Shown piece by piece: positions 45,901 to 60,900 of a DNA stretch of 64,000 bases. The position numbers and the translations under genes were made by a program. Under the pieces are notes generated by a model. That model was given only the letters and a program-made list of their open reading frames with translations, was not told where the DNA came from and made no database searches. The stretch lies in contig JAODAV010000011.1 in assembly GCA_025463605.1 (NCBI GenBank), positions 62,001-126,000 on the forward strand, in the 5' to 3' direction. Origin of the DNA: Rhodoglobus sp. Lineage in GTDB: Bacteria > Actinomycetota > Actinomycetes > Actinomycetales > Microbacteriaceae. The number at the start of each line of letters is the position of its first letter. Positions within the stretch are counted from its first letter, which is position 1.

Positions 45901-48900
45901 CGAGGTTCAGCACCTGGCCGGCCATGGGGTTGGTGCCCACAGGTCCCGGCGCGGCGTTCACGACGAGCCAGTCGTCGCCACCCTGACCCTGGATGGTCGT
46001 GGTGCCCGACAGTGCCTCCACGAAAACGCGGTCGTCGCCGTTCGCGGCGCGCACGGTCGTCGTGCCGGTGTGCGTGGAGTCCACGTTCAGCACATCGGAG
46101 CCGGACCCCAGCGTGAGGTCGAGCGCCTCGAATAGCGCGTAGTCGACGCGGCCGTCGGTCATGCGCAGCACCCCGGTCGTGACCGAGCCGCCGCCGACGG
46201 CGACGAGCGAATGCCCGGTGACGGCGGCAACCGTGATCGTCCGCGCCCAGCCGGGTGCGCCCGCAAGCGCCCCTGCCCAGGCGATCGTCCAGCGGCCGCC
46301 GGCCTTGGTGACGACGACGTTCCCGGCGAGTGCCGGAAGCCCTGCCGGCGTTCCGAGCGCCTCGATGGCGGCTCGGACCTCGGCGGCGGTGGCGTCGAAG
46401 GCGAGGTGGCCCGTGGTGCCGTAGCCGGCCACCGCGAGCGCGAAGCGACCGTCGACAGCGCCCTGCACCGTGACCACCTGCACGAGGCTCGGGGCCGGCG
46501 CGCCGCCCGTCATGCCGAGTCCGGCGATGGTGCTGCCAGTGATGACGCCGATACGCCCGAGGACGGTGGCGGCGTCATCCAGATACAGCGCGTCGACCCC
46601 GGTGCCGCCCGTAAGCGTGAGCGGTGCCGAGATGCCCGCGACCACACCGCCGATGCCCGTGAGCGTCGAACTGATGCGGACAGTGTCGGCTCCGGCGCCG
46701 GTGTCGACAGTCGTCGGGCCCGCGACCGTGCGGATGACGACGGTGTCGCCGCCGTCGCGTGTGGTGAGTGCGGTGGTGCCGGTGTGGGTGGAGTGGATCG
46801 TGAACGTGTCGCCGCCGGAGCCGAGGTCGACAGTGACCACCTCGACCGCGGAGTACGTGATGCCCGCGCTCATGCCCAGCCCGGTGATGGTCGTGGAGGT
46901 CAGCTGGCCGGTGTTGGCGGCGGCGTCGCCGGTGTCGTCGACCGCAAGCAGGTCGGCACCGGTCAGCGCACCGGGCCCCGATCCGCCGTCGACCACGAGC
47001 GACGCACTGATGGCGTTGACCGTGCCGCCGGTGTTCGTCCACACACTGTTCGTCGTGCCGGCACCCGCGGCCGCGGAACCGACGGCGATGCGGTCGGTGT
47101 GCTCGCCGGTGTAGATACGGTGCTCGACCTGAATGGCCCGCACCGCCACGCGGTCGCCACCAGTGAGGGTACGGATCTCGACGCGCTCCACGCTGGCGTG
47201 GGTGATCGTGCCGAGGAGGGTCATGGCGCCGGCGCTATCGAACGAGACGCGACGGATGCGGTTGGGCTCGGTGCCAGCGGGCGGCGCGGCGACGACATCG
47301 ACGATGAGGTCATCCGGCGCCGTCGAGCCCCAGACCTCGAGGCGATCGGTGCCGGCCGCGTCCTTCACGTGGACCGCAATGCCCGTCGAGCGCGTGAGCT
47401 CGATGCGAATGACGTCGTTGCCGGCGCCGCCGTCGAGGTATGCGGTGCCGGTCCACGGGTTTGCGGCACGCGCTGCACCGGCCACGAGTACCGTGCCGTC
47501 GGCGTCGCCGACCAGCATCGTCGTGGGCGCGGACCCCGTCGAGGTGAGCCGGGCGACCTCGAAAATGCCCTTCAGGTCCTCAGGCGTAGAGCCGACCCCG
47601 AAGTCGGTTCCCACGGCGAGTCCGACGACCAGGAGGTTGCCGTACAGGCCGAAGTCGCCGGTGAGGAACGACTCCACGAGCGTGTCGTTGCCGCCGACGT
47701 CGATGAAGATGTCCTGTCCGGGGCCGCCGGTGACCGTGTCGTTGTCCGCACCGGAGTCGAGGACGTCGTCGAAGGGGCTGCCGACCAGCGTGTCATCGCC
47801 TGCTCCCCCGGTCAGCGTGAGCGCCAGCCGGTCGACGGTGACGGCGGATGCGTTCAGGATGTCGTTGCCAGCGCGGCCGTCGATGCGGAGGGCATCTCCC
47901 TGGGCCCGAACCGTGCCGGCAAGCCACACCGTGTAGGCGGTCCCGGTCGAGCGAATCACCTTCGTGCGGTCGCCGTCGGTCGAGACGGCGAAGGAGTCGC
48001 CCGAGGTGTTCGAGCCGAGGATCGTGATGATGTCCGTGCCGCCGCTGCCGACGATGATCTGGACGGTCTGCACGCCGCCCGCACCCGACGCGGTGATGTC
48101 CGACAGCGTGATCTGGTCGGATCCGGCGCCGGCGTCGATGACGAGGTTCTCGATGCCGGAGCTCGTGCGCGTCAGGGCGCCGAGGGTGTGGCTCAGCACG
48201 CCGGTCGACGGGTTGGTGATGGTGAGCTCGTCGGCGCCCCCGCCGAGCAGCAGGACGAGCCGGTCGGTGCCGGTGCCGCCGAGAACCACCTGGGTGTCGG
48301 ACGAGGTGAACATTTCCGCGGTGGCCGTGATGACATCGTCGCCAGCGCCGCCGTCGTACCGTTGCGCGAGACCCGACAGCGTGTCGTTGCCGTCGCCGCC
48401 GTTTAGGACGTCGGTGATGAGGTTGCCGAAGAGCTGGTCGTCATTGCCGTCGCCGTTGAGGGTCACCGTGCCGGTGCCGGTGTGGCGCAGGATGTCGTTG
48501 CCGTCGCCGCCGTTCACCGTTGCGGTTCCCGTGCCGGCGACGGTGATCGTGTCGTTCCCGGACCCGCCGCTCAGCACGCTGCCGGAGCCCGAGCCCTGCA
48601 CGAGCATCGTGTCTGACTCGGAGCCGCCATCCACCGTCACAGCGATCTGCACGTTCGGGTCGATGATGACGCTGTCGACGCCGTCGCCGAAGTAGGCGTA
48701 GAGGCGCTGGACGTTCGAGTACGTGCGGGAGTGACCGAAGGCCGTGATCTTGATGGTGGCGAGGCCCCCGCTCAGGGCGCCTATCTGCTCGATGTAGACC
48801 GTCTCACTCGTCACGGCGGTGGATACACTGCGAGCGGTGCGCTGGGGCGCCGCGCCCACGTTCACGTAGAGGTCGCGGTCGGTGGTCTTCCACTCGCGCA

Positions 48901-51900
48901 GGTTGCGGTAGGCATCGTCGCCTGTGTAGCTGGTAACGCCGCTGCTCGCGAGGTACGGCACCACCGGGAAGCTGACACTGCCGATCGTGAACGTGTCGCT
49001 GCGTGAGTACCACGAGCCGAGGATCTTGAACCGCACGGTGATGCGGAACCTCAGCGGCACGTTGCCGTTAGAGTCCGCATTCCTGGAGTCCGCACTCACC
49101 GAGAGCTCCAGGCCGACGCCGAGGCTGATCTCGAACAGCTTGAAGTCGAAGTACACCTCTACGCTCGCCGAGCCGCCGATGAACAGCGTGTACCACTTGA
49201 TTCCGTTGAGCTCGTGCGAGAGGAAGCTGACCTGGAGCGAGAAGCTGCCGCGGATGCCCATGAAGTCGCCGCCGAGCTGCATGCGACCGGAGAGGACCAG
49301 GCTGAAGTCGCCCTCGGAGTTCAGGAAGATCTGGCCGGAGAGGTTGAAGCCGAAGAACGACAGGCCGGCATAGGCATCCAGGTACCAGTCGCCCGCGGAG
49401 TACGTCGTGTCGCCCGCGCTGCTCTTGCCCACCTCGATCGTGAACCCGGCATCGAAGTTGAACAGCTTCAGCAGTGTGACCGAGCCCGTGAGCTGGAGCT
49501 TGAATCCGGGATCGATCCCGTTGCGCACCTCGCCCGTGGTGTTGATCCGCAGGGTGCCCGCCGCCGTCAGGCTGAAGACGAAGGCATCGGCCGAGGCGCT
49601 GACCGACACGGACATCGCGAAGCCGTCGTCGTAGATTCCAGCTCGACCGCTTGCGGTGAACTTGAGCCCCGCCAGGTCGAATGCGACCCCGAACGACATC
49701 TCGAATGCACCGGAGGTGATGCGGATCTCGGCGAAACCGCCGCCGCGCGCGAAGCCTAAGAAGTTGATCGTTCCGTCGAGGCGCAGGAGGAAGCCGGGCG
49801 CCACGGGAGTGGTGCCGAACGTCGCCGTGCTTCCGGTCGTGTTGATGGCGAGCACGGCGCTGACCGAGAAGCCCAGGCCGATCGATTCCCCGAAATCGGA
49901 GTCGAGCGACAGGTCGAGACGCGCGACCAATCCCTGGGCATTGATGCGGAATCCGCTGTCTCGCAGCACCACATCGCCGAAGGGTTCGAGCAGCGCGCGC
50001 CCGTTGACGATCAGGCTGACCTCGTTCGCGCCGATCGTGAGCACCACGTGCGCGGTGACCTCGAGAACGTCCATGACACGGAGCGATCCGTACATCTCGA
50101 GCCGGAATCCGGCCACGACCCCCAGCGTCTGGTTCTCGATGACGAGCTGGCCGTTCTCGCGCTTGAAGCCGCCGAAGACGGTGTTGCCGTTCACCGTCTG
50201 GGTCTCGACCACGAAGGTGCGGATCTGCCGCGTCGTGCTGAACGTATTGATCTCGAGAAGAAACTGACCGTTGAGGGACAGGCCCGGGATGGCGTTCGCC
50301 GCCCGGGTGAGCTGCACGCGTCCGACGACGCCCGTCTGCGCGCCGACGTAGACGGCGAGATTCATCGCGCCGGTCAGCGAGCCGAAGTTCGGGATGGTCA
50401 CGCCCATCATGCCGTCGACCTTGAAGTAGGCCGAGCCCGCCGGATCCACGGCCGCAGTGATGCCGATGAAGCCGGTGAGCGTGAGCACGCCGCCGATGGT
50501 TAGTTCGGCCTGGATGCTCGCGACGACGTAGATGGCGCCGCTGGCAGGCGCGTCCGGATCCGGCTGGCCGTCGATGCCGGGCGGCGACTTGGGGATGTAG
50601 ATCACCGGAGGCTGACCTGGCAGGAGTAAGGGCAGGAATGCGTTCGGCACCACGAACGTCTGGTCGGCAAGGGTCGTGTTGAACATGACGTATACCGAAC
50701 CAGTGGCGGAGAACAGCGACCCGATGTTCGGCAGGCCGATGCCGACCCCCGTGGACACGCGGATGCTGCCGGCCACGCCGGGGATGGCCCCGTTGTCGGT
50801 GCGCGTGGAGATCATCAGCACGCCCGTGACCGAGCCGTACTCGAGCTGCGCCGAACCCGATCCGAACGACAGTCGTCCGGTGAGGAAGAGTTGCATAGAG
50901 GGCGTCGGCGGTTCGGCCGAGATGTTGAGGTACAGCCCACCCTGGATGCGCATGAGCTCCGTGCCGGCTGGCGCCACGATGGCCTGGCCGAGGATCTGGA
51001 AACCGAAGCTGAACGGCTGCAGCACGAACGTCTCGGTGAGGTCGGTGCCGCCGGGGCCGACGCCGAGAAGAGTGAGGGTCTCCGTCTTCACCTGGTTGGT
51101 CAGGTTGATGCGCAGTTGGGCCGATCCGGTGAGGAAGAGGCCGAACTGCTCGAGAGCCGAGAAGTTGGTCTCGATGGACGCGACACCCCAGAACTGCGGC
51201 ACCGGGTACATCGGGTTCGAGGACTCGTCCCCGACGACGAGCACGAACCGGCCGGCAGTAGCGCCGAGGGTGCCGAGACCGTAGACCTCGATCTGGCCGG
51301 AGAAGGTGAGGATGAAGACGAGTCGGGCGTAATCGATCTCCAGCACGACCGCACCGTGGATGTGCATCAGTGGCTCGTCGAGGAAGTCTCCCGCCTGCAG
51401 CATGACTCCGCCGGACAGCTCGATGAAGAACGACGTGCCCTGCTCGATGAGCCGGAACTTCTGTGTGCCGCCGGCGGCCTGGTTGCCCGCGGTGTCCGCC
51501 CATCCGCCGGCGGCGAAGGTCACGGTCACGGTGCCGGCGGTGAGCGCGCTGGCGAGAGTGTAGGAGTACCGCGCAACGCCGTCGGCGAAGTGGACGGCCA
51601 CGAACGACAGGGCCTCGGTGCCGCCGCCGGAGAACGAGAGGTCGTTTGACCCGAGTGTGGCGACGTCGACCTGGGCGCCGGAGGTCGGCGTGAGGCGCAC
51701 ACCCACCCAGGTGCGGGGCAGGATCGTCGCGGCCGTGACGTTGGCCTCGGCAGTGGCGGCGCCCAGGTGGCTGGCCGCGGCGAAGGGGGTGCCCTGCGTG
51801 TTCTGCCAGCTGCCGTCCACGAACGTGATCACGAGGTCCCCGGCGAAATGGCCGGAGAAGAAGTACCGGTACGTGGTGCCGCTCACGAGCATCGCGGAGC

Positions 51901-54900
51901 CGATCACGACGAGCTGCACGCCGTTCGCGGTGATGGTGATCTCGGCATCCGCGTCGGTGATCGATGCCCGGTTGATGGCCTGGCCCGCGAGGGTGCCGAA
52001 TGTGATGTCCACCCAGCCGCGGCCCGCGAGGTCCTTCACGTCGACGACGGAACCGGCGGTCGGATCCTCGAGCGAGGCCGTCGGGGCGGTGAGGGTGAAG
52101 CTCTCCGTCTCGGCGGAGTTGAGGCGACCACCCAGGTCCGCGAAACGGCCGGCGATGAAGCTGATCGTGTACGCGCCGACGGCCAGGGTCGAGGTGAAAG
52201 CGAAGCGGTAGATGTCGCTCGTGCCCACCCGCACGGGGCCGGCGAGGGCGATGAGGTTGCCCGCGGAATCGCGGAACTCGATCTCGTCGCCGTTGATCGT
52301 GGTGTGGTCGATGCCGTAGCCAGCGGAGCCGCGGAAGCGGATCTCGAGGTACTTGAGTGCGTTGAGCAGGTCGCGGCCGATGGTGGCGCCCGAGAGGGGC
52401 AGGGTTGCCTCGTCGACGGCTGGGGTGCTGGGGTCGTCCCCGGTGCGCACCACGTCGGCCGTGGCGCCGACCACCTGGAAGGACTGGGTGAGTGTGGTGC
52501 CCGGTGGCGGGCCGCGTGAAGGGGTCACGTCGAACTTGGTGAGGTCGAAGACCACATCCACCCGGCCGGCCGCGAAGGTTCCATTGAGGAGGTAGCGCCA
52601 GGTGTTCCCGCTCAGGTGCACGGCTGCGATGAGCTGGATGCCGCCTGCACCGCTTCCGGTGAGGATGAACTCGTCGCCGTCGATTGAGCCGGGCACGATC
52701 CCGTAGTCGATCCCGCCGGTCGCGACGGGGGGCGTGAACGTGACGTCGAGGTAGGTCATGGTGCGCGTCGTCAGCGGCTCGACTTGCAGCACGCCGGACT
52801 GGGTGCCGCCGGTCGGCTGTGAGCCCGTGTAGGGAGTGGTGCCGTCGAGGTGCGTGTAGGTCCACGCGCCGGCAGCGCCGAACGTGATGCTCACCTGGTC
52901 CCCCGCTTCCAGCGGCGAGGACAGGCCATAGCGCACCCACACGACGCCGTCGACGACGCGCAGGATCGTGGCGGTGAGCACCGTGATGGTGATCGCCACG
53001 CCGTTTCGCAGCACCGTGAGGGTGAACTCCGCGCCGACGTCGAGAAGGGACGCCTGGTTGATGAGCAGGCCGGTGGGAGCAGTGAACGGCACGTCGATGA
53101 AGTCGCGGGCCGGGGCGGCGAATGCGGCGTCCGGGGTCTGCGCGGCGGTGTTCGTGTAGCTCACGGAGGTGGCGCCCAGGGTGATCGCCGAGCTCGCGGC
53201 GGTCGTGTCGTCGCGCTCCACAAGAACCGGGATCAGGAACTCGAGGGCGCCGCTTCCCAGACGGATGGCGCGGGTGGTGTCGCGAACCACCGTCCATCCA
53301 GCCGCCGCCGTGGTGATCGCGAGCGTGCCCAGGCGGTCGATCACGGATGCGGGGTCGACCGCGTAGCCGACGTTGGTGCTGGCGGGAATGGTGACCACGA
53401 GGTCGGTGCTCCAGACGAGGCTGCTGCCCGGGGCGACGACGCTCGCGGCAGCCGGTGTCACGCTCGTCGCGTACGACCAGGTGCCCGCGAGACGGGAGAG
53501 GGTGACGTTGAAACCGAAGTCGTACTGGCCGGTCAGCCAGAAGCGGAACCGGATCTTCCCGGCGGGAGCGCCGGTGACCTGCACCGGGGCGCGGGTGGCG
53601 TCGAGAACGATGCTGCCCAGGCCTTCGCCCGTGAGTCCGAACTCGGGAGCGAGGTCGAGGATCGACGCGACGTCGAGAACGGACCCGCCGACAGTGGCGT
53701 CGAAATCGACGTCGATGTACGCCGCGGGCGTGATCACTACCGTCTGCCCGGGCTGGGAGCCGGCGGTGACGGTGCCGCGGTAGCCGAGCGAGCTGGCCGT
53801 GAGTGCGGCGGTCAGGGTGCCCGCCGAGCCGAACGCGGTCACGATGACTCCGACGCGGAACTCTCCGGCGGTCTCGGTGGCCGTGATGGCGACATCCGGG
53901 TCGATGGCGACCGTCCAGCCAGAGCCGCCGAACGACAGGCCGGTGAGGCGGTTGATGACCGAGGCGGGGTCCACCGTGAAACCGGCCGGCAGACCGAGCT
54001 GGCCCCCGGCGGGGAACATGATCCCGACCGTCGTGCGGATGGGGGCGAGCGGCTGTGCGGGCGGAACATCGGGAGCGTCGGTCACGGTGACGGCACCGGT
54101 AAGGGCGAAAAGGTAGGACCAGCTGCCGGAGAGGAACGTGAGGTTCACCGCTCCCGCGGTGGCGAAGCGGCCGGTCAGCCAGTAGCGGAACTTCAGCGTC
54201 CCGGCCGCGACCCCCGCGGTGATGCGCATCGGGGCCTGCGTGCCATCGACCTGGATGGTACCGAGCCCGGCGCCGGACAGCTGGAACTCGGGAGTCAGGT
54301 CGATGATGGAGGCCGGGTCGATAGTGAAGAGCGTCGGGTTGGTGAAGGTCACGTCGATCCAGGCGCGACCGTTCAGCACGTTCACATCGACGGAGGCTCC
54401 CGGCGTGGGGTTGGTGACGGCGGCCGTCGCTCCGGTCACCGTGAAGGCGAGCGTCGTGGCCGCGCTTCCCGCGCCGGTGGTGGTGCCCGCATCGGTGGTC
54501 AGGTCGGCGTTCTTCGTCGCGCCAGCGGCGAAGCGCAGCTCCCAGCGGCCCATGTCGAGCGCGGCGGTGCCGATCGAGTAGCGGAAACGCGTGGTTCCGG
54601 TGATCCGCACGGCCATCTCGAGCAAGTCGGCGCCCGCCTCCAGGTCGGCGCGCAGTAGCACGTCCACCCTCGTGCCGTCGAGCATGTAGTAGGCGCCCGT
54701 GGCATCGGTGAGCAGTTCGACGAACTGCATGCCGTCGGCGGTGGTGACGGCCACGATGGGAACGGGCTTGCCCGTGAGGGTGGTGCGCTGCGTCGTGCCG
54801 TACCACAGGGTGAACTCAACGCCGTCGTCGAGGATCGACGCGAAGTCGAGGCTCGCTCCCGCCGGCGGCGTGTAGGAGACGTCAAGGTACTTGGTCGAGC

Positions 54901-57900
54901 CGGTGGCACCGTTGACCACGCCCACATCGATGGTGCCGCCGTTGGTGGTGGGGGCACCGAGGTCGATCTGCGGTGCCGTGCCCGTGGCGATCGGGTCGAG
55001 ACCTTCGACGACATCGAATGCCACCTCCTGGCCGGAGGAGTTGCGGAACCCCATCTTGAGCTTGCCGTACAACGTGAGCAGGCGCACCTGGTCCGGGAAG
55101 TCCGCGAGGAACAGGACCACGACGGTGCCGCTCGCCACCTTCGAGAGATCCGCGTAGAGACGCCCGCTGATGGAGAGGTTGTCCGAGGCGAAGTTCAGGG
55201 TGCCGACGATGAGGATCTTGCCATCTGTGGAGATCTTGACGGTGACCTGGCCGTTGAACACCGACTGAGACGTGTAGATCGAGAAGATCTTCGCCGAACC
55301 GGTGATCACCATTGGAGCGCTGAACGCGGCCGCAAAGCCACTCTGCCCGGGGTTCTGCGAGATCGTCTTGGCCTGCAGCGCGACCTGCTGCTGGAGCGAG
55401 AGGAGCCACTCGTCGGCGGTCAGGACGGTCGGCAGCTGGAACGCTGAGGAGCGCAGCGCGAGCGGGTCCTCGATGGAGGGAAGGGTCTTGAAGAATTCCA
55501 CGCCGCCGGCGAAGTCGTTGATGCTGAGGCCGGAGACGGGCTCCAGCAGGATGCCGGTCGGCAGGCTCACACTGAGGTACACCTGCAGGGGGCCGAGTTC
55601 GGACAGCCCGAGCCGGATGCCGAAGCCGGCCATGCCCGCGATCGCAATAGTGCCCTGGAGCCCCATGTAGAAGACCCTCTGGTGCACCGGGGTGGTGGTG
55701 TCGAACACGCCGATGACGGAGTAGTTCGAGTCCAGCTTGAGAATGCCACCGATGAGCGCGGCGGACACCTCGCCGCCGAACATCGTTCCCTTGACCGTAA
55801 CCCCCATCGAGTCGATACCGATGATGGGGAACTTGCCTTCGAGCAGCAGCGACGGCTGGATGCGGACGCCCTGGATGGATCCGCTGATCTCCAGTCCCGA
55901 AAGTCCCGCGATTCCCGTCACGCTCGCGGAGAGGATCAGCACGAAGTCCTCGGGGGCGTTCTCGACATCCGCCCACTGGATGCCGATGGAGTCGAGGCGC
56001 ACTGGCAGGAACGAGGGCCACTTGAAGGACTCACCGGTGGCCGACCCGATCGACAGGAACACGCCGAATCCGGTCAGCGCCTTGAACGAGCCGTCACCGG
56101 TGATCGCGAAGTTGCGGCCCTCGCCGGCGAGCACGATCGAACCGATTGTTACCTTCGCACCCACCGCCTGGAACTGCACCATGATCTCGGATCCGGTAGC
56201 CCCGGTGTCGAGGCGGAAGTCCCGCGCCGTGAGGGTGATGTAGGTGCCGAGGCGGATCTCGAGGGTATCGACGGTCAGCTGGAAGGCATCCACCTTGCCG
56301 TCCTGGAACGTCAGGGCAATGCGGAACGCCTCGTCGTCGGCGGTGCCATCCGGGCGGCGGTCATCGGCCGCGATGCGATCGGTGATAGTTGCGCCGAAGG
56401 TCTTGCCGGGGAAGAGCTTCGCGCCCCCCGATGCGATGTAGATGAGGCCGGTGAAGCCCGCGGACGCCGTGCTCGGCGCACCGGCCGCCGGGAACCGGAC
56501 CTCGAAGCCGGAAATGCCGACGCGGATGTCGTCGAGTTCGAGGATGCCGCCGAACGTGATCTTCTTGTCGGCTGTGCCCGGGCTCAGCGTGTTCGCCGGG
56601 TCGGTGACGTACGCCGGCGGCAGTCCGTACGCGAGTTCCGCCGTGCCCAGCTTGAAGCCGTTGCCGTAGACCGTGAGGCCCGGGATGACGCCCACACCGA
56701 GCGCCTGGTCGTTGTTGGCGGAGATGTTCGAGGAGGCCGCCGGATCGTATGGCCGCAGCGAGCCGGTGATGCCGAATGACGGGAAGGTGATCGTCGCGGT
56801 GTTGATCCGCACGATCTCCTGGTCGGCGGGGCCCTTCGGGTCGTAATTGACCTTGATGCCCGTCGCCTGCAGGCGGGCGACGTTCGGGATGTGGGCGTCC
56901 AGCGAGGCGACTTGAAGCCCCCACTTGCCGGTGAGCCGGATGTCGACGTCTCCGCCGAGAAGCCCGAACACGTCGACCGCGAGCTCGAACGAACCCATGA
57001 GGCCGATCAGATCCACGGTCACGCCCGAGCTGGTCTGCGCGCTCGACTGCGCGCCGGTGGTTGGACTGCCGCCGAAGGCCAGCGAGGCCCTCTGCACGCC
57101 GACGGTCACCGAGACGAGCACCTTGCCGTCGGCGAAGCCGAAGCCGCCGAGCCCGACGGTCGGTCCCTGCAGGGTGAGCGGGCCGAGCGAGATCGGGCCG
57201 CCCTCTGTTGCCTCCCCCACAACTCCGGCCGTGACCGCGAGCGTGAGGCTCTGCGCACCGTTGTATGCCGGGGTCCCCGCGGGGCCGCTAGCGATCCGGT
57301 TCGCGATCATGGTGATCGTGACGTTTCCCGAGCCCGTGAAGAGGCCGAGGCTGTTGTTCGGGTTCTTGTCCTTCAGGAAGTACCGATAGGTGACGGAAGT
57401 CGCCGTTGCGGCGATTCCCGAGATGAGCAGCGGCGTTCCTAGGATGACGGGCGCTCCAGTGCCATCCACGGCGAGGTCGCCGATCAGGCCGGTGAGCCGG
57501 AACGGGGCGGTCGGGTTCGACTCGATGATCGACTTGATGATCGGCTGCGCCGTCGCGCCCGTGCCGTCGGGCACCGAGGTGTAGGTCACGTCGATGTAGC
57601 CCTGTGCGTTGAGCTGGTTCTGGCTCACGCTCGGCACAATGAGCGAGGCCACCGGTCCCGGCTTCTGTCCGGGCGCCGACGCGACGAAGACGTAGAATCG
57701 CTCCTCGTCGCCCACCAGTGGCGTCGTGAGTGTCAGGCCGGCGCCGTGCTTGGCGGTGACGCTGCCAGACAGGAACTTCACCGACAGGATCGACGTGCCG
57801 GTCAGAGCCGGACCGCTCAGCGTGTACTGCCACGTGTTGGCCTTGCCCGGCACAGCGACGGGGATCGCGCCGACGGTCCACGTTCCCGCCGTACCGATAG

Positions 57901-60900
57901 CCGTTACCTCGAACTCGGCGAAGGTGTCGGTGACCGTCAGGGGGTCGATGACGCCATCGGTGGTGGTGAACGTTACCGTGATCGTGGCTGGGGCGCCGCC
58001 GATCACGACGCCGTCGCGCAGCGGGGTCGCCAGGTCGGCCGAGACGATGACGGGCAGCGAGGTCGGCGCCGACGTGGCCGGGGCGCTCGACGGGAAGAGC
58101 TGGAAGCTGGTGACCTTGAAGGTGCCGAGCTGGAAGCCCGTGAGCGGGGAGATTGTGAAGGTGGCGAGGCCGGTGAAGCTCACGATGTTCGTGCCGCCGC
58201 TCTTCACCAGCGCGGTCGCGTTCCACAGGGACACGTCGAGCACCCCGCTGGGCGAGCGTGCCAGGCGCAGCGACCCGCCCAGGGTCACGACGTCCCCGGC
58301 CTGGATGACGACGTCGAGGGCGCTGAAGCTGAAGAGGCCGGCGCCGATGGCGCCCGTCATCCCGCCCATGTCGTCGAGGGTGAACGAGAGGGTATCGGAC
58401 GAGTTGACTTGGAACGACACGGTGCCGCTGATGCCGAGCCCGTCGAGGCCGAGGAACGCGAGTGTGCCTGTCGCACGCAGGGCCCAGCCGTCGGCGGCGG
58501 TAGCGCCCTTCTTGAAGTGCACGGAGGCGTTGCGGATCAGCACGCCGATCGCCGCGGGGTTGAGCGCGCCGTTGATCATGGATGGTCCGGAGCCGATGAA
58601 CAGCTCGAGTCCGCTGCCCTTGAACTCGTTGCCACTGATGGCGAACTGGCCGCCACGGATCTCGAGCACGTCGCCGAAGTTGAAGTCGAGGTTCTGGATG
58701 ATGAACTGGAACGAGTCATCCGTGAGGTCGAGCACGATGTCCGTGTCGCCCACGTCGACCGTCGTGTTCACGGCCACGCCCGTGGTGTTGATCGCGAAGC
58801 CCACGCTCGCGTTCGCGGAGAATGCTCCGCTCGAGGTTGCGACCTTGCCGATGAGCATGCCCGCGACCCCGCCGCTGACGGTCCTGGTGGGAGTGGTGGT
58901 GGTGGGGTCGGTCACCGCGTTAGGCGGGAACACCACCAGCGCGCCGGAGGCCCCGGTGAGGCCGGGGTTGCTCGAGCCGATGTTCTCGCTGCTGTCCACA
59001 GTGGCGCCGACGAAGGCGATCCGGGTGATTTGTGAGCCCACAGCGCCAGAGCGGTCGAAGGTGATTCCGTCGACATGGATCGTGATACCGGCCACCACGA
59101 CGTTCACGTTCGCGGCCATCACGCGCAGGAACGGGCCCTTGGGCAAGGCGAGCACGCGCACATTGGGCTGCAGCGCGGCCTGGTTGCCGTTGGCGTTCCA
59201 GGTCACGCGGTAGCCACCGGCCGTTATCGTCACGCTCACCCGGTTGGTCGCGGCGTCGGCGTCGAGCAGGTTCTCGATCGCGGCGTCGACCACCGCCACG
59301 TCGGCGTCGAACGCGAGGGGCCCGCTGATCTCGCCGGCGTCCAGCGTGCCGTTCTTGTTAGCGTCGATCGCCAGGGTGAAGGTGCCACCGGGCTGGCTGA
59401 CGAGGATCCTCTGCACTTCGGCGGTCGAGGCGTTCCCGTCCGTGCTCGTGGTCACCGAGACCCCCGCGAACTGGAAGACCTCGTTGACGACGACGCCCTG
59501 ACCGCCGACCAGCAGGGTGTTGAGCTGGAGCGTGAGTTCCGCGTCGATGACGATCGGCAGCCCCACGAGCTGCACCGCGCCGGACACCTCGCCGGCCATG
59601 CCGTTCGGGGTGATGATGAAGGCGCCTCGCCCGTTCGAGAGCCGCAGCCCGACGTCGTCCGCGGTGCCGACACCGTTGGCGTCTCCCAGGAACATCCCGA
59701 CCTCGGTGAAGGCCAGGCGCACGATCTTGGCACCGGCAGCGGTCTTCTTCTGCTCGAAGAAGGCGACGCCGGTCAGGGTCTGCCCGAGGATTCCGATCTG
59801 GGCCGCTTGGCCCAGGAGGCCGACCTGCACGACAAGCGTGTTCTTGGCGAGGGCGAACGTGATCGGTGTGCCGCCCACGAGGATCTCGCGGCTCAGGTCC
59901 CCGGCCGTGTTGTTGATCTGCACGATCACGTCGGCGCTCAGCGTCACGCCCGGCAGCACCGCCGGGTTGAGCGCGATGCCGGCGACCAGAGCGCCGGCGA
60001 TCCCGCCGCGGGTCACGACGATGATGCCGGACGTGATCGTGGCCGTGACGTACGTCTGCGTGCCGTCGCCGAGCTCGAGCACTACATCCGACAGCGCAAC
60101 AGTGATCTCGCCGGTCGTGGCGTTCTTCGCGAACGCGAAGTCGCCTGTGAGCCGCTGTCCCATCACCTCGAGCGTGATGTCGAGGGCCGCCACTGCGATG
60201 CCCGGCGCAATCGGAGCGCCGTCGACGGTGCGCGCCGCCGCGAGGGTGTTGATCTGCACCTCGAGCGTGCCGGAGAAGGTGATGCCCGGGATGAGCAGCT
60301 CGACCGTGGCCTCGATCCGGCCTGCGATGCCGCCCGCCGTCGTCGCCGTCTTACCCACGATGTCGAACGCGCCGGACCCGTTGCTCACTATCACGATGTC
60401 GCGGTCGGGCGTGCCGAGCCGCAGGCCGACGTTGGCGAAGCGGATCTTCTGGCTGGTGACGTCGTCGCTCGTGCCAAGCGCGCCGTCGACACCCAGCGTG
60501 GTGGCCTTCTCGTACGAGATGTCGGCGGTGAGCAGCTGGCCCGCGATAGTGAGGCTTAGTGCCGTGACAGTGACCTTCAGGTACGGGCCTGCCGGGAGCG
60601 AGAGGGTGAGGGTCTCGCCGCCCACCACGAACTCCTCATCGAGCGCGACCGCGATGACCTTGCCACCGACGGTGCGGCGCACGTTGCTGATGTCCACGCC
60701 CACCGTCGCTGTGGCCTGCACGGCAGCGCCCAGTCGGATCGAGGCGGTGGCGCTGATGGACCCGCCGAATCCCTCGGCCGTCAGTACGAGCAGCGCGGTA
60801 CCGCCCGAGAGCCGCATGCCCACGTCGTCCGCCAGATCCGCCGCCGTGGTTCCCGGGGTTCCCCCGTCGTCGCCGACGAACAGCGCGACGTCGGTGGCGG

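Noticed and set aside
49068-54806. A 1,912-codon minus-strand frame inside the giant gene
   Set aside because: It is an out-of-frame shadow of the giant frame, rich in Arg, His and Pro as expected from a shifted high-GC reading.
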